A DNA stretch of 64,000 nt from Hexactinellida sp. DTS-2022 (taxonomy: Eukaryota; Porifera; Hexactinellida), in contig JAPNXP010000016.1 of the NCBI GenBank assembly GCA_028753945.1, forward strand, positions 1,302,001 through 1,366,000, read 5' to 3'. Made by a program: the position numbers and the translations under genes. This document shows positions 51,901 to 63,900 of this stretch, piece by piece. Within the stretch, counting starts at the first letter, position 1. Every line of letters begins with the position of its first letter. The notes beneath the pieces were generated by a model, which worked only from the letters and a program-made list of their open reading frames with translations, was not told where the DNA came from and did no database searches.

Positions 51901-54900
51901 CAAATCACAGTTTCAGATAATTTATTTGATATTAACAGCTGGAACAATCAATACAAGAAGCGATATTTATAAAGTGGGAATCTGGGGAAGCAATTATGCA
52001 TTATAAGGAAAGCATTGGCTGGAGCAAGCGTTAAATGACTATCGTTTGCGGTTCTGGAATTAGAGAAGCAAGGATCTATTTAAGGGATCGCATATAATTT
52101 AAATTTCTAAACTAATACAAATTTAAATAATTCTTAAATATTAATTGTTACATCATAAATATTAACCTTAATTATTCATTTAATGATTATATTGAGTTGT
52201 TTAGACCAGTCACGAAACATTCGGTCCGTGTTGTTTTGGTCCGGCCGGACTAAATATTCCAGACGTTTCTGGTCCGTGTTGTTTTTGGTCCGGCCGGACT
52301 AAATATTTCAGTCCGGGTATACTACGTTATTATTTTGTTGAATTTGTTCAATAGGGTAATATATTATAAACGATGAGAGCAATATTTCATTTAGAGTAAT
52401 CTAGAATGTGTATTCGTAATGTCAAGATTTAGCTTATTGGTAGTGACCGCATGACCGTCGACGTCCGTCGTGCCAATAGTATACCAATTAGTCTCGAGGG
52501 AAGAAGATTGAGTGAAACCACATTTTTAAAAATAGTTGCAATGCGTGTTCCCCAAAGGGACCAACAAGAGAAGTACACTAATGGCTAAAATCAATGTTGT
52601 AGTTAAAGTAACTCTATATTTATCTGTTTAAGAAAATGCATAATTATTAGCAATATTGTTCTCATCAAATAGAAATTAGAATCTATTACCTATTGAACAC
52701 AAAAATATACACTCGGACCAAAAACGTATGAAATATTTAGTCCGGGTTAAAATTTGGTACGGCCGAACCAAAAACAACACGGACCGAATATTTCGTGACA
52801 GACCAATTATCCATAATACGAAATATCAACTATACGAAATTTCATCAGAATAAAAGTCCGTTATATGAAATTGATGAGAGACAAAATGTCGTAGACGAAA
52901 TGTCCGTAGGCGAAGTGCCCGATTAACAGTATATTTATATCAAGTGCTAAGTATTAACTACAGTCAACTCCGTTTATCAGGTCACTTTAGGCCCCAATTA
53001 AACGCAAATCCAATAATGATATCTATTTTTATATACGTGTACTACTGGAATATGTATCGGAACTGTTTGACAGACTTGTTCCGAAGTGCAAAATGATTCC
53101 AGTTGGAACCATTTTGTCATAAATTGGTCATTTAACAATTTAGTTCCGGGCTAGATTTTAGAGTGTAAATTGTACAAGGAGTCTTTGAGATAGTAGAGGC
53201 TCTTTATATTACTGCAACACAACAACGTAACACAGTGAATCAGTTAAAAGAACAAGTCGTCATACTTAGCATAAAATATATATGTAATTAACTAGCAAGA
53301 ACATTTATGGTCAGAATACATTGGACATCCGCAATCTCGAATCCTCAGAGGAACTAAAAAAATTGTTTTGTTTATCAAACCAGTTGTTCTTAGCTATTAA
53401 CGATACACTTCATGTGATTATGAAAACATTGGGGATGAGAACTTTTTCCGAAAGCCATACTTATATTATACTCACAAGTTAGTGCCCTTCAATTATACTG
53501 TCATTTAGTCTCCATACTCTACTATACTGTATTATAGTGTGTATGATAATAACCTTGATTTTATTTGGTTAAACGAAGAATCAACTCTTTAACGTTATTC
53601 TGATATAATATTGTTAATAAATTTAAAGTGGTTAATAGTTTTATATCCTTTTACGTAGTATTGTCACCATTTATCGCTGTTAGAATAAGAGTAACTCATC
53701 GATTTTGAGGTCAGAGCTTTAAAACCAATGAATTGGTATACAGTTATATTAATGCGGTACAAATTAACAGTTTGGGGAGTATTATTGTAGTGTACTGTAA
53801 TCGGTTTAAATTTCGCAAAATGGCATAGGCCTTGAATAAAGAAAACAATATACTCAGAAAAACAATCAAAAATAAAAGCATTTGGTTAATAAAAGTTCAA
53901 GGAAGGAAGGAAGTGTACTCTTTTCATTGAAAGGTGATCAATCTAATTCTTATAGATTATAAAATAAATCAGTAATTCTATTTTTAAAATATGAAATGTA
54001 TAACTCGTGATCAGGCATAGACTGGACCATTGGGTCAAACGGGTTACTATATTCACTCAATTATCGGAAGAACCAAAAAATAATACGGCTTGACCCAATT
54101 CAGAACTAATCCGATTATCAATATTGTGAAAGGTAATTAACTTTCACTCATCAATACAATACAATAAATTATTTATCTAAAAATAAATAATAATAAATAA
54201 TAACCGGGTCATGACTCGTATATAAAAGTACAAGCATAGTATAAATAAATTTACCAATTGTTATAACAAAAATTTAACAAACCTTTGGTATAGAGCGAGT
54301 ACGTTCGCAAGACAACCACAAAGGATGATAACAGCACAAAAAATTATAATAAGATACATCTGTATATTGTTAGATGGAGGTTGTAAGACAGGATTTACAG
54401 TTTCTGCAAGTGGAGAGACTGAAAGGATCTTGCCCTCGCAAATATTAGAGAGATCGCTAAAACTATCATCGATCTATTTCATAATATTAGTAATTACCAA
54501 AGGTAGTATAACTGACACAAACAAACTACTTAGGTATAACGATTATTAATACGAATTTTGCTAATAACTGATACATAAAGCATAGTAGAAATAAACTAAG
54601 CCACCAAAAGTATTAGATATGATATCGGTGAGAAAATTTTAGACTTGTTAGTACTTAATAGTATACTATATACAGTCGACTCAGCTTAATAGAGTCACCT
54701 CGGGACCAGGCTACTTTGACCCGATTAAGCGGAGAATCCATTTACAGAATATATTTTAAGCCAAACGGTCATACCGTCCTATAAATCCTGTGAATTTTGA
54801 CCTGATTAAGCGGAGAAATATATTAACCGGTGGCTCTATTAAGCGGAGTCGAGAAATAACCGTTCGTAATAACCGTGTTCGTACTAACGAGGTTCTATTA

Positions 54901-57900
54901 TAAATAGTAATGACTAAAAATAAAGATTTGTGAAATTAGAGTGTAAATATCTAACCTTTCTAAGTAAGTCTGTTTGCTGTACAAGAGATGGGACTCCACC
55001 AATTGTTTGAATAGCGTAAAAGAATACACCAGTAAGATCTGAGAATACTGTGGTGCCAACAACATGTTCTTTCACTTCGTAAATTAATATCTATTTAAAT
55101 AAAATATTTATTAATACAAAATAAATATTTACAATAATTAGGAGAAGTTAATTCGTTGAAAAAATTTAAGAATTTAAAAAGCGATTTTCCATATGTACTG
55201 CTATCATTTGATTGTCAACTACGTAATAAAAAATACTACATTTAAGAGTTAAACACAAGTAGACCCCACCTAAAATACGTCTAGACTCTAGAGTCATATA
55301 TTTAACTGTGTAATGTGTACTAATTGTTTCCAAAGTAACTTCCCAAGTTAAGAAGGTGCAGACTATCGTGAAATGTTTAATAATATGACGAATATTCAAA
55401 ATTCGGAAAGAAAGATTCAGAATAATCTTACCTGGAAAGAGGTGATTTCAACAAGTTTAGCAACAAGCGCATCCAAACAAAGAAGAGTCTTCGCAACATT
55501 ATCATCAACAACAATGAGCAACAAATAGTCGTTATCCACAATACTAATTACAAAGGATTCCACAGTGCTCCTACTAGTTACAGTATCTTGATCTGAAGCA
55601 GTGACTTCAAAGCTTGTGACCTCGCCAGCTCTCACAGTAAATACAGCATTTGTAATCAATACTCCAGTAGTGCTATCTATTTTGAAGTTATCTTCACTAG
55701 CTAGAGAATATCTAAGGGAAATAACCGATAAAATACAATACTTGTAAATACATGCACAAAAGTTGTATTTCGTCGGGTTATAGTTTAACAAATTCGTGGA
55801 AATTTGTACAGATATGAAATAATCATTTATTTTCAAATAAGTGGTAGTATCCATTGATCGGGTAGATAATTGTGGTTGTGGATGCCAATTATTTTGAAAA
55901 TATATTGAATTGTATTGTAAACCCAAAAACTTGCAACTTATACTGTGCAAACATAATAATTCATAAGACTTACTGCACTTCTCCTGCATCACTGAGATCA
56001 GCATCAGTAGCCTGAATAGTAACAACATCGGAACCGAAAGAAGCTGAAGATGAAACTGCTAAATTGAGTTGAGTATTTACGAAAACAGGATTGTTGTCGT
56101 TAATATCAGTTACAGTTAGTTGAATGATAGATGAGCCAAACAACTTGCATTCAGTTCCCACCAATCGAGCCTGATTGGTATTTAGAGGATTGCAGAAAGA
56201 ACCGCGAGGATCTCCAGATTCCTAATAAAATTGATAAGAATGTTAAAATATCCTCACATTGTTACACGACTTAATACTCATTGTTCACAAATGTATTAAA
56301 ATAAAAATATAATACAGTCGACTCCGCTTAATAGAGCCACCGGTTAATTGGTTTATCCGCTTAATGGGGTTAAAATTTCACAGGATTTATAAGTCGTAAT
56401 TTATTTTCGGTTAATAGATTCCTCCGCTTAATTGGGTCAAAGCACCTGGTCCCGAGGTGACTCTATTAAGCGGAGTCGACTGTATACGTATCACCAAAAT
56501 ATAAACGTTGTAAATTCAATAGATTCTCGCAACACGGGATACTTCGGTGATTCATATTATTCCCAGCTGTGAAGGACTGCCCCGGTTTGCGAATGTTGAA
56601 TTGTAGGACAATAGTAATGTATATAAGTAATGCCACATTTTTTGTTGTTGTTTGTTTGTCTGTTTGTTGGTTGGGTGGTTGGTTACTGATTACCATACTG
56701 ATTACCATGTACAACAATTTTAGAGTGTCCTAGAGTTGTGGATTGTGATAAAGGGAACGGGCCCACGGGATTTACGCCTATGCACTTAACAACAAATAGC
56801 ATTTTATTACTCTATAAATTTCAGGGTTGTCGTGGGAAGTACTATTTCCATTCCCATAATTTTCCGTACAATCCCACATAATCTATTTTATTAAAACTGG
56901 ACTGTATGTTGATTTGACAGGATTGTATTAAAGAAATAGGAAAATAGTACGTGTATTTAGAAACCGTATTTATATTTGAGATTAAACAAACGTCCAAATG
57001 TTATAATAGGTAAACAGGTATGCTGAACACCAATTTTGAAATTTCGCATTCCTAAATTTCTAGTATGAATAATTACTGTTTTGTTTACCGAATATTTCGT
57101 GACAGGAAAACAAATGAATAAAATTCAAAATTGACTCCAAATCCTGATTTCGAAATTGGAATATATAAATAACTTAGAAATTACAAATGTAATCAAAATG
57201 TTAAAACCTAAACTCACTGTATTAATCACTTCCACGTATAGTGTATAGTTATCCCTAGTCTCGCGATCCAATCCAATATTGAGAAAGCAATCACCTCCTG
57301 ACGTAACATTGAAGTCTGGATAGGAAAAAGGAGAATTCGCGCCCAGTCCTATTATAGAAACTTTATACTCAGAAGTCGAGTCTCCATCAGAGTAAGATAA
57401 TGTGGTTAAGAGTCTAGACACTCCGTTCTGAGCTAGCGGATCAATGTCTTCGGGAAAAGAAATTAAGTATAATTCGCTAGAAAACATAGGAGGAATATCA
57501 TTCTCGTCGCTTAAAGTGATAGTTAGATTTGTTGTGGTAAAAAGAGCAGGAACTCCATCATCAGTAACCACTGCTTCAGCTGAATAAGTGTCCTGTGACT
57601 CTCTGTCCAGAGGTCCATTAACCTCCAGTTTTCCATCCAAATTAATGCGAAATGAACGATCAAACTCAGCAGAGTTTGCGGAGGCGCTCGAGAATGAGAC
57701 ACGGCCATTTCCTAAGTTAGGATCGTCATCATCGTCAGCAGTCAGAATAAGGACTTGAAAGCCAACTTGCGATAATTCAGATATTTGCACTGTTAAATCT
57801 GCATTGGTAAAGTAAGGAGTTTGGTCATTAACATCAGTGATTGTTATTTGAATTTGAGCACTGCCCTCTAAGACAGGGGAAGAGTTAGGATTAACAGCTC

Positions 57901-60900
57901 GGACGGTGAGTGTTATCGTATTAGATATCTCGCGATCGAAAGCAGAAAGGGCTAGGATTGTACCTGTCACGGAATCGACAGAGAAGTCTGTGACTGAAGT
58001 AAAGAAGAATGATATCTCTGAATTTTTAGAATTAGGAATATCTGCATCTGATGCAGTAACGTTCAGTAGGAATGTGCCAGGTGGAGAGTTCTCAGGTAGA
58101 TCTACGAGGTAGCTGGTCTGTGCGAAGACTGGTGGATGCTCGTTAATATCTATAATAGTAACGACTAATGTGTCAGTATCGGTAAGAGGTGGAAACGCAC
58201 TGTCAGAGGCTTGAATTAATATGTCATAACGAATGATCTCTTCTGCATCCAAGTTATCATTAACAGATAAAGCGCCAGAATTTGGGTCAATGGAAAAGTC
58301 TCCAAAATGTCCTCCAAGAATAGAATATGTAAGTTTAGAATTATCGCCTTCATCTATGTCAGTTGCGTCAACATCAAACACAACAGTACCCATAGTAGTG
58401 TTCTCACTAATCTGGATAGTGAATATAGTGGTATCTATAATAGGTGGGTTGTCATTGACATCGATGACTGTAATATTAACAGTAGCATTTGATGACAAAA
58501 CTGGAGCACCATTGTCACGTCCCAGAATTTGTATCTGATAGAAACTAACGGTTTCTCTATCAAGCTGTTCCTGTAGGATGATGTCTCCAGTGGTCAAAGA
58601 GACAGAGAACTTAGGCTCATCAACGATCTCAAAAAATTCAATAACTCCATTCTGTCCCTCATCTTGATCGGTCGCAATAACCTTTCCAACAATGAATAAC
58701 ACATTTCTATCCTCTAATATGGTAAAACTATAAACAGACTGGCTAAATACTGGAGCATGATCATTCGCATCAGTAATTGTAATAGTCACTCCTACATCTG
58801 TGCACATAGATATATTTCCCATATCACAAGCTGTGACTACAAGGTTGTATAACGATTGGGTTTCTCTATCCAAATTGGCAGTGTTTACACTGATACTGCC
58901 TGTAGTATTATCTATCGCAAAATGGCTCGCATTTATACCAGAACTAATAGAATAGACTAACTCGGCATTGGTTGTAGAATCATCATCCGTCGCATCAACT
59001 AATATAACAAAATTACCATCAGGAGTACTCTCTTGAATTGACACTTCATAAGGCGGCATAAACACAGGAGCGTGGTTATTCGCATCGATTAAAGTGATTG
59101 ATAGCGTAGAGGTATTAGAGAGTGGAGACGCTCCCATATCTGTCGCTCTAATCACTAGTGAATAAAATGGGACAGTATTGAAATCAAGAGGTTTGACTGT
59201 AGTGATTTGTCCAGTAATAGATTCAATGCTGAACACGGTATCAATGTTACCACTGGAGATTTCAAAAGATATCGCTGCGTTACTATCTATATCTAAATCA
59301 TTAGCCAGCACCTTGAACACTTCAAAACCACCGAATTCAGTCTCATTTACTAGTATCGAGAAAGGGAGGTTTATAAAATATGGAATACGGTCATTTATAT
59401 CTAAAATTTCTATATCAGCAATAAGCGTGTTACTCAGAAGAGCGGGAATTCCTCTGTCTGTAATAATCAAAACAAGCGTGTACATATCATCACTCTCTCT
59501 GTTCAACACATCATTTAAAACAACAATAAAGGCAGTTGAAGCACTTGCTGATACTATACCAAAGGCGTTATCATCATTTCCACTCAAAATACTGAAAAAG
59601 AAATCTCCGTTTATTCCAGAGTCTTTGTCTGTTCCACAAATCTGTCCTATCGTTGTGGCGACAGGGGAATGCTCCGCTATAGAAAACTTATAATCAAGTG
59701 TTTGACAGAAAGCTGGCGGGTTATCGTTGGTGTCTGATATCTCAATGTGAAGCGAGGTTATGCTGGACTTAGTTAGATCGCCTGTTTCAAATGCGCTAAT
59801 AGTTAATTCGAAAATAGTGATATTCAAACTGAGAAGAGATTTAATAGTAAATACATCACCAGTTGTTTCATTGATGGAAAACAGTCCATAGAGATTCCCG
59901 CCTACAATTTCATAATTAATTACGCCGTTAGTATCATTGTCTGTAGCAGTTAGTCGAATTAAGGTTGTGCCAATAGTTGCGTTCTCAAGAATTCCAACGG
60001 TAAAAAAGGGCGAATCGAATATAGGAACATTATCATTTTCATCTAACACTGATATATTAAGACCAATTGAACTACTTAGAGGAGGAGTGCCCAGATCAGT
60101 GACAATAAGATCGAATGTGTACTCACTCTCACCATTGAGACCAGTGGAGTCTACATCTAGAGACTCGATCAGTCGTATTTCACCTGTATTCGAATCGATA
60201 GAGAATATTGTAGAAACAGGAGAGAGAGAATAGACAACCTCTCCCCCTAGCCCTAGGTCAGGGTCTGTAGCCACTGGAGACAGAATAATGGTCGTTATAC
60301 GTGTTGTCTCCTGAATGTTGGTTCTAAAAGAGGTGATGCCAGGAAAAGACGGGGCCACATCATTCAAGTCATTAATTGTGATTACAACGTTAGCTGTAGA
60401 TGTCAATCGATTTGGTTCAAATATGGCATTATCGCGAACTACTACCTCAAAGGTGTATCTGTCTGTAGTTTCGCGATCAAGTGCTCCACTCACAGTGATA
60501 TCGCCAGAAGTACTATCGATTGTAAACGGCAACGAACCACCAGCAATAGGGTCTTGGTAAGCAAAGAACAACAGTGAATTCTGATTAATATCCAAGTCGG
60601 AAGCATCTAGATCCACGACTAAAACAGAAACACTATTTTCATCAACATCACTGTTATAGAGAGATTGTGAAAAAATAGGTTCGTTGTCGTTAGAATCTAG
60701 CACTGTTATGGTCACAGTAGCTGTTCCACTCCTAAATGGCGAACCACTATCAAATGCAGCTATTATCACCTGATAGCTATCAGTGACTTCCCTGTCGAGA
60801 GTTCTAATTAGTGTAACCACTCCAGTCTTGCGATCAACTTCGAACTTGCCTTCTGAGCCAGCGAACAGAGAATATGAGATCTCCATGTTTGGCCCAGCGT

Positions 60901-63900
60901 CCAAGTCAGTAGCAGATACAGTAGTAATTAAAGTGAACATAGTTAAGTTTTCAAATACAGTGGCAGAATAGGAAAGAGGGCTGAAGATCGGAGAATTGTC
61001 ATTCTCATCTTCAACAGTAATGACAAGAGTAACATTGGAGGTCTGGGGTGGAGAACCAGTGTCAATAGCGAAAATAACTAAGTTGTAGCTCGCTACAGAT
61101 TCGCGATCAAGAGCTACTTGCAGGAATATGTTCCGTGTACTGGTTATATCAAAGACAGAGTTATCGTCCAGGCTCAGAGAGAATATTGAATTAAACCCTT
61201 GATCATCATCAGTCACTGTAATAGGAGTATTCTAGAAAAGAAAGGATCATTTCCCAAAGGATTTATACTAAGTTAACAATTTTGTAATAACAATTTATTA
61301 CACATTTGATAGTTTCGCATAACAGTATATATATAGGTAAACCTCCCAAAGCGGCACCCATCGGGAGAATGATTTTGTGCCGCTACTCGGAGGTGCAGCT
61401 TTGGGAGGTTTACCTGTATACTACGTATATATATATATACTATATATAATATTCACCAGAGTAACAGTGCTTGCAGTTAGTGCACTCTCAGAAATGGATG
61501 CGGTGAATACAGTAGGAGAGAATGAAGGAGCATTATCATTTGCATCCAATACAGTTATTGTAACGGTGGATGTTCCCTGTCGAACTGGAGTCCCATTATC
61601 CTGCGCGAGTATGATCAGTTCATAGCTGGCTTGCGTCTCTCTGTCTATGAGATCTAGAGCTACTTCTATATCGCTTTGGGTTAGAGTAACCTGTGTGGAA
61701 TAAGCATGTGAGATGCAAGTCTAGATTAACAGCAATTTGACATGCTTCACTGCGTGTGGGCAATAGCAACCAGTCGTTAAACAACTCAGCATTGCAACAC
61801 GTCAAAGCTTTTAAAAACTATTTTTATTTATCATGTTTTAAGGTTATAAACTGTAATTTACAGACGGGAAAATTAATACTGATGCCAACACTCTCAAAAC
61901 AAGATTAGCAGCCCAGAGATTATTGGTCAATATAGGGTAACTAAATTCTAAATATTATGAACCTTTGTAGTCAGAATATTTCTCGGCAGTTTGCACATCT
62001 ATATTATCAAAACTCGATTGTTGTGTGTGTGTGTGTTTGTGTGTTTGTTCCAAGATTGAAACCAAATACAGTAGAACCTCGTTAGACGAACACCCAGGGA
62101 ACGTCAAAATCCGTTTGCCTTATCCGGAATTCGTATTAACCAACAACTTTGTATTGAAAAGGCTTAGAAGGGGACTGAAATAGTCTTCGTGTTAATTGGA
62201 ATTTCGTATTAACCGTGTTCGTACTAACGAGGTTCAGCTGTAGTTCAGCGGTTAGCCAAATACTGTTTGCCAAATAGTGTTGATATTCGGTTGGTTACCG
62301 AATATCAGTATTTGGTATTTGGTATTTGGTTGGGATACGAATATGATATATTGATCAATCATAAAAATGTTATTCGGTTGACCAAATATATTTAGTTCTT
62401 CATATTGCGGGATATAGATTGTTCTAAGTATTATTAACAAATATATTACAAAAACTATCTCTAGTTGTTGAGAAAATTCTAATCCCTGTGTGTGCTAATC
62501 TCTTATCTACTAATTGGTCAGCCACATATCAAGGTTTCAACCTAAGGTTATTTGTTTGTTCGGATTCTATTAAGTGATAGGGGGATATAAAACGTAATTA
62601 CAGTTGAGATAGAGACACATTGTTTTAATAGGTAAACAACTAGTATGTTGAAAACGAATTTCACATCTACAAATTTCTACTCTAAATATCTATTGTTGTT
62701 GTTTACAAAAATAATTGACTTATTAATGAAATTTCGGGACGAACCTAGACGTTAACTTTTAACCTGAATAATTGGTAAACAAGTATGCAGATATCGAATA
62801 ATAAATTTTATATTTATAATATGATTGTTTATTGTTGTTGTATACAAGAAATAGGAAACCGATTAATGGAAATTCGAATAAACCTAGAGGCTAACTTTCG
62901 AAGGTTATAATAGGGAAATTCACTATGGTATTATTGCCGATTTGCAAAGAAGAATATGTTTGTAATTACAGTACATAATGGATATAGTGATATTGGATAT
63001 ATTGGATATATTGGATATATTGGATATAGTGATAATTTTGCCGCTTTAGGTGTCCCCCCGAGCAAATCCCATACACACAACAAATTTTATTGGTTATGAT
63101 GATATCATTATGGATATAGTGATAATTTGTGCACAGATTATACAAGAATATTGGATTTTGACCTTCCTTGTCTCACATAATTTCATATTTTACAGTATAA
63201 ATATCGTTACCAGTTGAATTCGATAAGGAATTTGATCATACTTATGAGAATATAATTATTGACAATGTATACATATTAGATGCAGTAATACAGTGGATAT
63301 AGTGATAATTTGGCCAAAAATCCCATGTCCCCACCATTAACACTATATTCATTATGTACTGTAGATTGAATTAACTGAGAAAAACGAGACCGCGAACAGT
63401 AAATGATTCGTCGCGAAGTGAGACCAGGGGTTCGTATCTATTATATACAACGTTTATTTCAATTATAGTAATATGGCAGCTGAATGCAATATACAAACTC
63501 AAGAACTTAACCTCGGATTCAATCTTAGTTAGTTCTGCCATTTTACAAACACATGTAATATACATAAGCTCACATTAACAATCCTGAAATGATCATCAGG
63601 ATCGCCTCCGATGATACTTAAAGTGACCCTTCCATTCTCCCCATCGTCAAGATCACTGGTTGTCACGGACGTAACTGAGGTCCCCACAGCGGAATTCTCT
63701 AGAATAGAAGCAGATATACTCGTAGCTGCAAATTCAGGATTGTGATCGTTGATATCTGTAACTTCAATAGTTAGTGTTGCCTAACAATAGATAGAATGGT
63801 TGAACGAACTATAAACAAGTAATTATTCTTAGCTTCGTAAGATAAGACAGTCAACATACAGGAACCGTGTTTGTTCCGTCTGTAACTTCGACTAGGACTT

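Larger units (their letters stand above)
50162..54278. other. Gene A intron, 4.1 kb
   Basis: Holds a degraded hairpin MITE at 50527-50630, the intact MITE at 51530-51758, an inverted element at 52207-52801 and a lone Tigger-like left end near 52962. The rest is AT-rich. A small further tail exon could be hidden here. Confidence 0.55.

Noticed and set aside
59178-59693. 171-codon plus-strand frame
   Set aside because: It lies opposite the giant cadherin exon. The minus frame has clear motifs and this one has none. The same holds for the other plus-strand frames at 57906-60971 and for those at 37706-38038 and 35211-35507.
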